A DNA stretch of 64,000 nucleotides from Golubevia sp. BC0850 (Eukaryota > Basidiomycota > Exobasidiomycetes > Golubeviales > Golubeviaceae): contig JAAVVG010000003.1 in NCBI GenBank assembly GCA_012976225.1, positions 868,001 through 932,000 on the forward strand. Direction: 5' to 3'. Positions within the stretch are counted from its first letter, which is position 1; each line of letters opens with the position of its first letter. The notes beneath the pieces are model-generated. The model worked only from the letters and a program-made list of their open reading frames with translations, had not been told where the DNA came from and did not search any database. The position numbers and the translations under genes were made by a program. This document shows, piece after piece, positions 23,221 through 38,657 of the stretch.

Positions 23221-26200
23221 ATGGAAGGTAAAGAGAACTTCGACACCTCTACGGACTCACACGAGTTCGAAGATCAAGAAAAGAATTCACCTCCAACCCA
23301 AATGAACGCTTTGACTTATCAACCTTCAAACATGATTCAAACTCCAACTGACAGAGAGAAACAACTAAGAAGGGAGAGAACTTTAGAGAGAACTTACTCA
23401 GTTTCAGGTTCTATCTCTAGAGCTAGAGCTCCAATCAAAGCCAAAGTAGCTGCTGAATTTCGTACTTTAAGTATCAACTTGACCGAAAATCGTATCAATG
23501 AAAAGGTTTCTAAGAATTCAAAGAAGGTTACCAAAGGTGAGCTTCCATCGTCTTCTCAACTGTCGCGTCTCTCTTTCACCGTCAACTATTACTCACACGA
23601 CTCCCCAAAACGACTCCCTCTCACAGAAATCTACGACTTGGACTGGCACGAAATCACATCTTCCGAAGCTCTCACTCGTCTAGGAACCTCTGTCTCTCAA
23701 GGATTGGATGACAATCAAGTGAAGAGAAGACAAGCTCAAGACGGTCCAAATTCGTTTTCAAAGCCTCCGAATCGCTGGGCTAGGAAAATCTTTGGCTACG
23801 TTTTTGGTGGATTTGGATCTTTGCTTCTAGGTGGAAGCATCATTTGTTTCATCGCTTGGAAACCATTGGGGAATCCTAGTGAGTACAGAGAAAGAACTCG
23901 TGTCGCTGGATCTCTAGCCTGAAGTGGTGACAGTGAAGTGTGAATGAAGCTCTCTCTTCTCGACTAATAAACGCTTCGTCTCTACTTTCCTTTTTTCTAA
24001 CTCTCCACAGATCCTCAAGTATCGAACCTTGCTCTGGCCATCATCCTCCTAGCCGTCGTTCTATTCCAAGCTTTCTTCAATGCTTACCAAGACTTTTCAA
24101 CTTCAAAAGTGATGGAATCAGTAGGAAACATGCTACCTCAACAAGTCTTGGTGATAAGGAACTCAACTCAAGAAACAATTCCAGCTCAACAAGTGGTCAC
24201 CGGTGACATCATACTCTTATCTATGGGATCGAAAATGGCAGCAGACATGAAGATACTGGAGCTAGAAGGAGATCTCAAATTCGATAGGTCGGTCTTGACC
24301 GGTGAGAGTGATCCTCTCAATGCTTCAATCGACAAGACCGACGACAACTACTTGGAGACCAGGAACGTGATTATGGCTGGAACTCATTGTGTCAGTGGAT
24401 CTGGATTAGCGGTTGTTACTGCTACTGGAGATAGGACGGTCTTTGGTAGATTAGCCAAAGCTTCCTCTGCTCCAAAAGCAGGCAAGACTACCTTAGAACG
24501 CGAAGTATTCTTGTTCATCACTATCATCGCTGGTCTAGCTGCTACTTTGGTGGTCATCTGTGCTGTCATCTGGGCGACGTTCCTCCAACGAAAGCATCCA
24601 GAATTCATGAGTGTCTCAGCTCTCCTGGTCAATGTGAGTGCATGAAAGTAGCGTGTGGGATTATTCAAATCAAACAAGGTCTTACTGACTCTTTCTTCTT
24701 CACGCTTCCTAGCTGGTCTCCATCGGCGTTGCTTTCATTCCCGAAGGTCTACCAATCGCCGTTACTCTATCTTTGACCGTCATAGCAAACAAGATGAGGA
24801 AGGTCAAAGTCTTAGCTCGTTCCCTGGCTGTGGTTGAAACTTTGGGTTCCGTCAACGTGGTATGCTCGGACAAGACTGGAACATTGACAGCAAATCGGAT
24901 GTTCGCTCGAACTCTAGGTGTCTTTGGCTTGACTTCTTCTCCTCAAGATGCAATAGGTCACATTAATCTAGGGTCTCCAGTCGGGAACGCCTTCAAGCAA
25001 CTTCAATTTGTGGCTGCAGTCTGCAATGCTGCTACTTTCGACAAGGCGGATGAAAAACTCCCTTTGAACGAAAGAAGGATCTATGGCGATGCTACTGATA
25101 GCGCTATTCTGAGAGTAGCCGAGGAGATTCATGGTCTTTCGAAAGCTCAGGAAGGATGGGAAAAGAAATACCAATTGCCTTTTAATTCAAAGGTTAGTCA
25201 TGTTCCCTTTTCGATGATTGAAGTGTTCAGTTCTCATTTCTATCCTACTTTCCCAACTCTTCACAGAACAAGTTCATGCTCAAGCTCATCAAGAACACCG
25301 ACAGTTTGGAACTAGAAGGCTCACTTTCAGAATCAGAGATCTCAACTTTCTCAGCCAACGACGCCATTCTTCTATCGAAAGGAGCTCCAGACATTCTGCT
25401 GGACAGATGTACTTCCATCTTAGATGCTTCTGGTCACGTATTGGAGCTCACCGCAGATCGCAAAGCGCAATTCTCAGCTACTCAACGCAAATGGGCTGCA
25501 GAAGGTCAACGAGTTCTTTTGCTTTGTCGAAAAGTCATTCCAGCTTCTTCCACTCGAGTCAACCTGGATACTATCACCGACCTTCAAGCCATCGAACTCA
25601 ACACTGGACTCACCGCTGTAGGTCTAATCGGAATTGTCGATCCACCTAGGGCCGATACATTTTCAACAGTTCAGACAATTAGAAGAGCGGGAGCAAGATT
25701 CTTCATGGTAACAGGAGACTTCGAACTGACCGCCGTCGCTGTGAGTAAAACTTTCGATCGATCGTCTCTGGAACTTAGGAGTAGTGGAGCTAACCCTTCT
25801 CAAATGATCTGCTTTTCTTAAACTCCTCCAGATCGCTCGTCAATGTGGAATCATTACTGCCTCTAAAGTCCACGGCTTCTCCGACCTCCAATCCATCGAT
25901 CTTCCAATCTACGACGTCTACGCCGATAACGACAATAGAGAAAAGGTCGCCTTGTCTCTCACTGGAAAGGACATCATGAAAATGGAAGTTTCAGATTGGG
26001 AAACCGCCACCAGGTTCGATGAGATTTGCTTCTCTCGTACCTCTCCAGATCAGAAGCTTCGTATCGTCAAGGAGTTCCAAGCTAGGGAAGGAATTGTCGC
26101 GATGACTGGAGACGGAGTGAATGATGCACCTTCACTAAAGCAGGCCGATGTAGGAGTTGCGATGGGGTCGGGATCGGAAGTTGCAATGGAAGCTTCGGAT

Positions 26201-27278
26201 CTGGTTCTTTTGGGAGATTTCTCTTCCATCGTCGATGCTCTGCTCCTTGGAAGACTCTGCTTCATGAACCTCCAGAAGAGTTGTCTTTACCTTCTTCCAG
26301 CCGGTTCTTGGGCTGAATTATGGGCAGTTCTACTCTCCTTCTTCTTCGGTCTACCTCAAATTCTATCTAACCTACAGGTGAGCTCTTGGGAACTGTGTCA
26401 CCTAGGAGAGGTCGCACTTTATTTTAGTTCAATAGTTTAATTTCAGGGTAGCTCCTTGGTGATGGAAAGCTGGGGGATACAAATGCTCCGACTCTGAAAT
26501 GCTGACGCTATGCATTTCTCTTTCTCATTCTCTTCAAACCAGATGATCTTCATCTGCTGCTTGACTGATTTAGTTCCTTCGCTGGCTCTTACTCAAGAAA
26601 AAGCGGAAGCTGATCTTCTGACTCGTAAGCCAAGGAACGTGAAGAAAGATCACATCATCTCATGGAAACTACTTTTGCATGCCTATCTTCTGGTTGGAAC
26701 TCCAATCACGGTCTGTGCAAGTTCTCTTGCCTTCTTCCATATGCAACGTCAAGGGATTCCATTTTCTAACATGTGGCTCAAGTATGGAGGAGGATCGATT
26801 CAAACTTCCAACCCAGATTACTTCAACGAGATCCTCTACCAAGCCAATGCCATCTACTTCTTTACTTTGGTTATCATGCAATGGGGTAATTTACTTTCAA
26901 TCCGTACCAGAACTCTTTCATCAATTTTCCAGCAAGTTCCTCTGGGAAATCCAAAGACCTCGAATTGGACTTTGTTCCCTGCCATGGCTTGGTCTCTGAT
27001 CGTAGCCGTAGTGTTGAGCTAGTGAGTCGTCGGTCTTTCTTGTTCGCCAGTAATCTCTTCCCATCAGCTATTGACCCTTCTTCTTTTACACACACACACT
27101 CTCTCTCTCTGTTTCCAGCATCCCTGGTCTTCAAGACGTCTTCTTGACTCGCGGAGTCGACGTCGAATACTTCTTTATTCCCTTAGCTCTGGGAGTCGGA
27201 ATGCTGTTCTTGGACGAAACCAGAAAGTTTTTCGTCAGAAGATATCCAAAAGGACTCGTAGCCAGAATTTCCTGGTAA
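23221..27278 (+). CDS. P-type alkali-cation ATPase (ACU / Na+,K+-ATPase-like, type II)
   Basis: Eight exons (23221-23536, 23627-23878, 24011-24633, 24713-25192, 25267-25740, 25832-26377, 26543-27021, 27119-27278) give 1109 residues, all in phase. P-type hallmarks are the actuator motif VLTGESDP, the phosphorylation site CSDKTGTLT with the catalytic Asp, KGAPD in the nucleotide domain and the hinge TGDGVNDAPSLK. The M4 ion-site helix reads FIPEGLPIAVT, the N-terminus has LDWHEI, and the end is KGLVARISW, which fits fungal ACU and Na+,K+-ATPase-like pumps rather than ENA or PMA pumps. The likely job is uptake or exchange of Na+ or K+ at the plasma membrane; ion choice cannot be read from sequence alone. 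The last intron carries an AC/CT microsatellite (about 27089-27110). Confidence 0.92.
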
Positions 27279-28039
27279 TCCACACATCTCTCTACGCTTT
27301 TCGCTCACCATCCCCTCCAAACTTACGAAAATGTACATGACACCAAGATTGTGAATAATGATGAATGTCTTCTCTTAGAGTAAACTTCTTCCAAAATGTT
27401 GATTGCTTTGCACGCAGTCGGAGAGGCACTCTTATCCATGCTCAGGAGTACATGTATGACATGGGGGATTGTGATTGGTCGATCTCGGATTTTAGATTCC
27501 ATTAATTGATACCTCCTTCCAGTAAGGTTTCCAAAGCATTCTTTTAGGTTGCACGAGAAGTCCATGTCGCTTGAATTTTCGTGTCGATTTCGACAGGAGG
27601 ACTGGATCCGCGATCTATGTAACGACCCTCTCGCAAGGAACTGAGATGGTAGAGAGAAAGAAACGACGTTGGATCAAGAAGACAGAAGAGAACAAGCTGA
27701 ATTTGAATTCTAGAGTCGTGTTTGTTCTTGAGGGGTACAGCGCTACAGGAATCTAGAAACAGAACTTGGATTTGGAAGGTCGGAAACAGAAGAGGCGATG
27801 TTCCTTTGCAACTAGTTTGTCGAATCTTCTGCTTTGTTGAGGTTTCTGGGTGGAGTTGAGAAGAACGGCTGATTCTGTCGCAAAAAAGAGACGAAGGTGT
27901 CAGATATCAGGGAGAGGTCGTTCGTACTGCCGCAAGATCAAGTCAAAGATGCGTTCAACGTACAACTTGCCTGTTCTGAAATCTCTACTCCTTCTGTACT
28001 TCCAATAGCCCAGCTTGATAACTCGCTTCCATCTCTTCA
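27279..28039. other. Convergent spacer between the ATPase and the F-box pseudogene
   Basis: About 760 bp holding the ATPase 3' region and sequence below the F-box relic. A short frame near 27571-27756 has no recognisable content. No gene is supported. Confidence 0.5.
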
Positions 28040-29324
28040 TCAGAAAGTCAAAGTCTTGATTTCTCCATCTACTTCTGAATTTTCCCTTAAAGTCTCATCT
28101 CTTCTCTCCTTAAATTCCATCAGATCTGTAATGCCTAAGCTGAACTTGCCATAAAAGCAAACTTCATTCAACAAAGGGCAAGGAAGTTTTCCGAGTCCAT
28201 TGGGTTGATCTCCGCGGTTGATCCGTTGAAGAATTTGATCGATTTTGGGAAGAATATACTCTTCTCCTAGCAGAAATCGAACTTGGATTTCTTCCAGAGT
28301 AGGACATGATCTGAGAACGTGTGGAATATGATCTAGCTCGTCGTTTCGTTGACCTTCTTCTTCTTCAACATCTAGTTCTGGATCCATTCCTAGTATATCC
28401 ATGTCACTTTGAGTCTGACAATCGAATATCATGCTCAACACCTCCAGAATTCCGAGATTGGCTTCAGGGACGAGTGAAGCGCTGTTCAAGTCGGCACGAA
28501 GGCGCCAAAGAGATGGGAAGCTCCAATTTGAGAAGAGAGATTGATTTCCAAAGACGGGTAAATATAATTCTAATAAATGAGGAAATGTAATAGCAGAGCT
28601 CACTTGATCATCATTTTTCCAAAGATCCTCTCCTCTGTTAACATCTCCAAATCTAATGACTCTAAGGCATCTTTCATGACGACCAAAGCTCCGTTAAAGA
28701 TTCTCTAGATTCGATTTTCTCCACCTCCAACTTCATAATTCCAGCTAACGATGGAAGCTCTTGAGGTTGAATTTCACCAAGCCTCTCAACGTATAATCCA
28801 GCCAATAGAGGAACCGAGGGATAGATCAACCGGCGAAGATATGATTTCTAGATCCTTGAACTCATTAATATCTGGACCCTCTGGAGGTTGATGTCCCTCA
28901 AACTCGAAGTTGGTCGTGGAAAGAACCTCTAAACAAGGGAGATGGACTCTTGCAAACTCTCTAGTTTTGGCATTGAGACTTGATTGTTGGGTGATGTGGA
29001 GGACTCTCGTCACCGTTCCAGTCATTGTTCCATCTTTGAACACATTGAACAGGTCTTCTAGTCTTCCTTCTGGCACTGAAAGATTGATGCCTACGGAAGT
29101 AGCTCTTCCACTTGACAATCTGAAGCAGCGTCTGAGGCATTCGATAGCAATCTCCAGATTTACGGAAGATGGAATTCGACCTTCTCCCAAAAGCTCTTGT
29201 TTCCCTCTAGGATTTCCCTCCATCGCCTGCAAGTTGCAAGTCCGAGATCTCGTTGCTCCGGAGACAGGATCTTGAAGAGATCTAGAAGGAATTCTCCTGG
29301 CATGTGCTGAATTGGAGAACTCAT
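28040..29324 (-). pseudogene. Decayed F-box / leucine-rich-repeat protein gene
   Basis: The reading starts well at 29324 with a clear F-box (PGEFLLDLFKILSPEQRDL, then CRRWREIL and SFW). After that the sensible protein sequence hops between frames. The hops fall near 29168 (after KVEFHL, resuming at NLEIAIECLRRCF), near 28830 (resuming at LRRLIYPSVPLLAGLYVERL), near 28700 (resuming at NGALVVMKDALESLDLEML) and near 28605 (resuming at SSAITFPHLLELYLP). The gaps are too short to be introns and each is explained by a one-base change. The downstream part ends at 28040. F-box proteins recruit substrates to SCF ubiquitin ligases, and such families expand and decay quickly in fungi. Neighbouring genes are intact, so general sequencing error is less likely, but error within this stretch is not excluded. 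Confidence 0.68.
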
Positions 29325-29848
29325 GGTTTGGGATAGAGAAGAGAAGAACGAAATGTTAGTTAAGCTGTTTAGCAACCAGTCACCATGTCCAGTGACGTCT
29401 AGACATAAGATACCTTTTTTCTGATCTTGCTGAAGGCGAGAAGATCTTTGGAGTTGGATGAGAAGGAAAGGAGCGAGAGCAGCCCAGCTCGCGAGAAGTC
29501 GTCATCTTTTCTCCAGTCCTCGAACAGATTCAACTTTCACTGTCCGTTTCGCAAAACAAACAGAGACCTCTGGATCTTTCAAGCAGGCAGCAGGCAGTCT
29601 AGTGAATAGTACAAAGAAGAAGATAAAGGTGAGAGAAGAAAAATGAGAGATCCTTGAAGGACTTATAAGAGAACGAGAGAGACACCCGAGATAAAATACA
29701 AGTTTGGGGAAATAAGGCAACAGTGGCGAGAAAGTGAGTTCAAAAGAAGGAGAGTGTGAAAGAGAGGCGAGAAACAGAGGGGGGAGGGTATTGAGAAAGA
29801 AGAGCTTTGGAGAAGGGTGAGGAAGAACAAATTAAAGAATGGAAGCCC
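29325..29848. other. Spacer between MCM3 and the F-box pseudogene
   Basis: About 520 bp, purine-rich on the plus strand (GAGA-type tracts near 29630-29810). It holds the MCM3 3' end and the old promoter of the F-box relic. No gene is supported. Confidence 0.5.
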
Positions 29849-33065
<3,217 letters not shown>

Positions 33066-33674
33066 CTTGTTTGGAGGGTTGGAGGGAGGATGAGGAGGGG
33101 AGAGAGTCGCGTTAACGTGTAGAGTTTGAGATCGCGGCGTGGCAAGGCTGGCTGCGCGGCTGTTCAAAAGAGTAGATCATCAATCGGTTTCATCATGAGA
33201 GTGAACCAGGAAAGAGTTGAGAGATTATGCGACCTGGTGTATCTAGTATAGGCCAAGTCGATTCTTGAACTTGAACCTCTTTCTCCAATCTGATTTCGAG
33301 TGGCCAACCTCGAATCTCACCTTTTGCCAAAGAACAAACAAAAGACTCTAGTGATATCTTATGCCTTCGTTCTTCTTGACACACATAACTCCACAACCCG
33401 AGCTTCACAAAAGATGAAGTCAATTCTAGTGTAAGAAGATAGAGGATGTTCCGCGAAGTGTCATGTTACTACATGACGATTCCTTCGTTTTGTTCTCAAC
33501 TCGTGCTTTCCCTCTCCCCAGTTTCCATAGGCCCAGGCAAGGAAGGTTTGACCCCTGTCCTTCCAGACATCCTGCCGTTCACGTAATTCTGCGAAGAGGT
33601 GGGGGGTCGAGAGATGGAGATAGGAAGTTTTCATCAGACTTCAAGGTTAAACCAAACGGCTGAAACTGAAAGTC
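33066..33674. other. Intergenic region between MCM3 and MTC1
   Basis: About 610 bp that holds the MCM3 promoter and the MTC1 3' region. A 76-codon minus-strand frame (33193-33423) has no recognisable features. No gene is supported. Confidence 0.5.
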
Positions 33675-35661
33675 TTACCCCTGGAGGAGATGCACGAAAT
33701 TTTGCTAGAAGACAACGAGACGAAAGAAAGTAAGAAAGTACTCACTTGACCAATGACGGACAAAGCTCCTTGAAGAACGTCAACCAAAGCTTGTTCAACC
33801 CAAACATTCTGTTCGAATGGTATGTCCACTAACCCAAGATGAACAAGATTTTGGAGAAAACCAAAAAAAGGCAAAGAAAGTCAGAAATTGTTTTCATACA
33901 TTCTCAACTTCACTTCTCCAGAGGATCAAGAGTACTCACTCCAACTTCTAGGTAAACTCTGACTCAAAGTTTCATGTTTCAAACCATTCCCAGGATCTTG
34001 TAACAGAATGATGAAGAACGTATTCTCATTCTTTTTCTCAGAGCCTTTCTCTTCTTTCGAAGACCAAGGGAAATCCGAAATAACAGGTTGAATCCTAACA
34101 AAGACTGGACAATTTTTGACTGGAAGAGTTAGGCTTGAAGAAGGATTCTCCTCAGTTTGAGATTGACTTGAAGTAGTCGAATAAGTTTTAATGAGAGAAG
34201 AAATTTCGGCCTAGAGAACAAAGTCATAAAAGGAGAAAGACAGAGAGAAGTTAACCCATCGACAATCCTACTCCTACTCTCCAGTTCAATTCTCATGTAA
34301 AGACTCATCGAAACTCAAGATATCGAAAGAACTTACCTCAGCCAACCTTCTGCCCTCCTCAAATCCTTCAACTGCATTCAAATCTCTTTCATCTTCTCCA
34401 TCTTCTTTCGGTCTTTCTCCTCCACCCACACCCTTCTCCGGAGCTTTATTCACAACCAATTGTCCTCCAATTCCACCTGTACCTTCATCTCCTCCTTTGA
34501 TGGAAGAATGATGAGCTTCCATAACCGATGTTAAAACTCTAAAGACTACGTCTGAAATCCCATCATAACCTTTTAAATCGTGTGACAAAGTGACTTGAAG
34601 TACTTCGTGGGAAGAAATTGGAGGTGCAACTGCGTTTAAAAGATCTGTTAAACCTTTTTTGGTTTGAGAGGTTAGGTTGGAACCTGGAGAGAGGAGGAAA
34701 GAAGAGGGTGTCAGATCTGAGAGGTCGAAGAGATGGGATTAAGAATACATCTTCTCAAGGAGAAACATCTCATCTACTTTAAACAATCTTTAAAATTCAG
34801 TTCTGATTCGAAGAGTAGTCAAGTAAAAGGGAAGCATAGCTTGAATCCTTCCAACCTCCTATCTCCAACCCCCCTCATCTTCCACTCACCCAATTTCTCC
34901 AATCCACCCTCAGCTACCAATCCTTTCAAGCCTTGAGCAAAAGCCCAACCTCTCCTACTAATCTCCTTCCTCAAAATCTCTGCCGTTTCCCTCGCTCTCT
35001 CTTGTTCTTCATGAGTGGAATTGACGATAGGTAAGGTTGGATCGGAAGCAACTTGTTCTTGTCCAGTTGAAGTCGATCGAGACTGTTCTGTAGATTGTTT
35101 ACCCTGCTGTTGAAGTTGTTCATAAGCGGAAGTAGCTTCAGCAGCTCTACGTTCTAATTCTAGTTTTGCTTGATCTGCTAAACGAGTGGCTGAAGACCAG
35201 ACTGAACCACCCCATCCACCCCATCCTCCTGTGTTGGTATTTGTACTTGTAGCTGGAGAAGATGAAGATGAAGGTTCAGCTGCGGTCACTGGAGTTGGAG
35301 TGGTTGAAGGTTGAGTTGAAGGTTGAGTTGAAGGTTGAGTTGAAGGTTGAGTTGATGGTTGAGTAGTAATAGAAGTAGTAGAAGTAGTGGAAGTAGATTC
35401 AGGTTTGATTTGATTCACCAATTTTGGAGTGGAAGTTGATCTTCTTTGTTGAACCAAAGAATCTAAATCGTCCAATAAAGATTGAGCATCAGCTGCCGAA
35501 TTTGAAGTGGTTTGAGTTACATCCTTGGTAACATCGGTTGAAGCTGAAGAGGTCTCCTCCTTCTCGGTTGAATCTTTGGTTGAATTACTTGGAACCAAAT
35601 TATCCAAATCTGATAGGAATGATTCGACATCATTGGCTTTGGATGATTTCTTAGGTGCCAT
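33675..35661 (-). CDS. MTC1: MTC1-like protein (maintenance of telomere capping 1 / DUF5427)
   Basis: Five exons (35661-34890, 34683-34337, 34210-33940, 33828-33746, 33704-33675) give 500 residues. The N-terminus has two similar motifs, ESFLSDLDNLV and QSLLDDLDSLV. A Ser/Thr/Pro-rich linker includes a TQPS tandem repeat. Then comes GGWGGWGGSVWSSATRLAD, the hallmark of this family, a coiled segment and a folded C-terminal domain (LTDLLNAVAPPISSHEVLQV, ILLQDPGNGLKHETLSQSLP, VWVEQALVDVLQGAL). Yeast Mtc1 is a cytosolic or COPI-vesicle-associated protein found by genetic interaction with the telomere-capping mutant cdc13. The last exon is 30 nt long. Confidence 0.85.
35304..35363. repeat. 12-nt tandem repeat in MTC1
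   Basis: Five copies of a 12-nt unit (TTGAAGGTTGAG on the plus strand; the last copy has one change) encode a TQPS repeat in the disordered linker. The length is a multiple of three, so copy-number change would keep the frame. Confidence 0.9.
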
Positions 35662-35870
35662 CGCTGCGTTGCGTTACTGATAGAGTTGCTGGGAGAGAGA
35701 TGTGTAGATTGTTATCAATCACTTGTGTTTTCTTTCACTCTTCCACCAGCTCCAGCTCCAGCTCATCCCACTCGATCTTCCTTCTCCATCCTTCGATCTG
35801 GTAAACTAATCAAGCACAGCTGGTTCTTATCTTCAATCCTCAATCCTTGGTCTAGGCTCGACTTACAAGG
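35662..35870. promoter_or_regulatory. Divergent promoter of MTC1 and a sugar transporter
   Basis: 209 bp between two divergent start codons, with CT-rich tracts toward the transporter. Both promoters must lie here. Confidence 0.5.
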
Positions 35871-37830
35871 ATGCCAGCCAGTTCAAGTTCAAGCCATCAA
35901 GGATCAACCACAGCAACTGCAACTACAACACCTACCAGCTTCCTTTACTTTTTAATCTGTTGGGTTGTCCTAGCAGCCTTCAATTATGGTTTCGGTATCT
36001 CAGAACTGAATCCATTACAATCAGTCATCTCCTGTAAAGATGTCATTCACTTCTTTGTAACCACCTTTCAACAGAATTCCACTTCCACTTCCACTCCCAC
36101 CTCCAATCCCAATCCTCTACCTTCTTGCATTCCAATGACTGACGCTCAATTCGGCGCCATCACGTGAGTTCGAAAGATCCCTTCAAATCTTTATTCGATG
36201 CTTGGAGACTGAGAAGCCAGCCCCTTCTCTCTACAATCCCACAGAGCTCTATTCACTCTAGGAGGTCTCGTCACCTCTCTCCTGACCTCTCCGATCTCAT
36301 CTCGATTCTCTCTTGGTCCAAAATCATTATTGTTGATTTCTTCAACTCTAACAGCTTTGGGTGGAGGACTTCAATCTATGGCAGGTGGGATTGTAACCTT
36401 AGGTTTTGGCAGAGCAATTTCCGGAGCAGGAGCAGGAGTTGGAGTGGTCACAGTTCCTAGATATCTTAGGTGAGTTAATTTGATTTGATAATAGGGCAAT
36501 TGAAAAGGGAGTAGGAAGAAGTTGGCTGAACAAAGCAAGGAGAAAGGGACCTTTCATTGATGTCCTTATCTTTTCTCCCCAATCAGTGACATCTCACCTC
36601 CCTCCCTAAGAGGTTCAATTGGAGTCCTGAATCAACTTGCAATCGTATTTGGAATTCTAACAGGACAATCTTTAGGAGTTTCATCTTTAGGTTCTAACCC
36701 TACAATCGAAACTTCTTGGTACTTGAGTTGGAGAGCTGTACCTTTGATTTCTTCTTTGGTGGCTTTAATTCAGTTGATCACTGGCTTAACAATTGCAGTA
36801 GATCCTCCAAGTTGGATTCGACAATCAGGTCATCTTCAAAAATTAGACAAGAAGGACATTGAATCGAAAGTCAAGAAAGTAGAGAGCAGATTATGGAGTC
36901 GGTCTCCTTCTAGAAACGGCAACGGCGAAGAAGAAGTTGGATTATTAGAAAACGAGAATGAAAACGGAATTGACGAGAATTCTGGGACAAGAGAAACTTC
37001 AACTCAACTTACGATTTCGGAACTTCTTTCGATTTCATTTGGAGAGAAGAGTGAAGGTTATGATGGATCATCAAACAATCCTTATAAGAAAGGTTTGTCA
37101 ATGATCTTGTTCACTCAAATCTTTCAACAATTAGGAGGGGTCAACGCTGTTCTGTACTTCTCAACTGGGATCTTGACAAATGTACTCTCTGACGGGAAGA
37201 ATGGAGGTTTTGCGATTGGAGCGAAAGAAGTTGGGGTTGTCATCACAGTGAGTACCATTGACGTAAGGTGAAATAAGGAACAATGGAGATTAGAATGATG
37301 CAGAAGCCATATGGCGACTCACCAAAGCTGACTTGACAATCAAATCTCCTTCACCCTCACAGATAGTCAACGTCCTAATGACCTTCCCACCAATCTTTCT
37401 AATCCCAGAAAATCGACTGGGTCGGAAATCACTCCTACTCCTCTCTTTATCAACAATGACAATCTCTTCTTTTTTCCTTTCGATTTCCATTTTAACCTCT
37501 TCTTCAATCCTCTCTTCAATCTTCATCATCTTCTTCGTTGCTGGTTTCTCAATCGGTTTAGGCCCAATTCCATTCCTGATCTTACCAGAATTGATTCCTC
37601 AAGATGCAATCAACGCTGCTTCGTCTCTTGGAATAGGTTTGAATTGGACCGCTAACTTTTTTTTGGCTTTGGGTTTTTTACCGTTGAAGAACCTCTTTAA
37701 GGAATGGGATCGAATGGATGGTGGATCCGTCTTTTTTTGCTTCACTTTGATCAATTCTTTTAGTTTTTGGGGAATTTGGAAGTTTTATAGATATGAGGAG
37801 AGGAGTGAGAGGAGGGTGAGAGTGGATTAA
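35871..37830 (+). CDS. MFS sugar transporter, Vps73/GLUT-like
   Basis: Four exons (35871-36163, 36245-36469, 36587-37247, 37363-37830) give 548 residues with about 12 membrane segments. Sugar-porter signatures are GFGRAISGAGAGVGVVTVPRY, the cytosolic ISPPSLRGSIGVLNQ block, QIFQQLGGVNAVLYFSTGI in TM7, ENRLGRKS, and FLILPELIPQDAINAASSLG in the C-half. The N-terminal tail is Ser/Thr-rich, and the central loop is unusually long and acidic (SRNGNGEEEVGLLENENENG). The general layout resembles fungal Vps73-type and animal GLUT-type carriers, so a vacuolar or endosomal hexose carrier is possible. Substrate and location are not decided by the sequence. The gene is not a close relative of the next transporter and differs from it in exon structure. 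Confidence 0.87.
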
Positions 37831-38657
37831 AATCTCACCGAGATGAAAAAGGGGGGGGTATATTGAACCTCTTGGTAGTCTCTGTTCTCTCCTCAAGTAT
37901 GTTCCGGACCACCTCAACTGTAAATAGAACTAAATAGCTTCAATCTTATCGAGAATGCTTGCGGGTCGAATGTGTGTGGCGAAACATCCTCGCTCGAACG
38001 ACCATCTACCCAACTTACCCTGTCCTCAGCGCCTCAACAATCTCCTGTGCTTCTCTCCTTATATTTCCTCCTTTCTCCCTCTCTCTCTGATCTCTCCTTC
38101 CGTTCTGCCTCCCAGGGTGCAGGGAACTGGGCTGAAGAAGGTGACATCATCTCGGCTCTCCGCTCCATCGGCTTGGGCTGAGTTCCATCGTTTGACTGTT
38201 CGTACTTCGAACCACAGTACTTTACGCATTGATCCCTTTGGATCGTGGGACAAAGATAACTCCTTCAATGATTCATCAACGATGGCTTGATGTAGAAGAT
38301 AAGAAGAGTTTGAAGGGAAGGAGGGGTGGCGTAGGGGAATGAGAAGGGGAGTGAGATTCGGCTGAGACCACCTCAACCGCAGGTCCATAAATCCGCAGGC
38401 AAATGGGGAGAGGAATCGATCCAACCCAGGAACATTTTAGCTCCAAAGCCATGCGATCTTCATTCCTCCAGTATTTTCAAAACAGGATAAAAAGGCAACA
38501 CCTTCAAAAAATCTTTCCGTCTTCTCTTTTCCCCAGATCTTCTTCTTCCTCTTCCATCTGTTCCCCCACAACTTTCGAACCTACCCCGCAACTGACAATA
38601 CCATCTTCTCAAGAACTCGTTGATCAGCATCTGAACAAGCAGAATCAAAGCTCCAGG
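37831..38657. other. Spacer upstream of the second transporter
   Basis: About 830 bp. A run of 8 G lies at 37851-37858, just after the first transporter stop. A frame in phase with the downstream gene begins at 38403, so a longer N-terminus is possible. I see nothing else. Confidence 0.5.
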
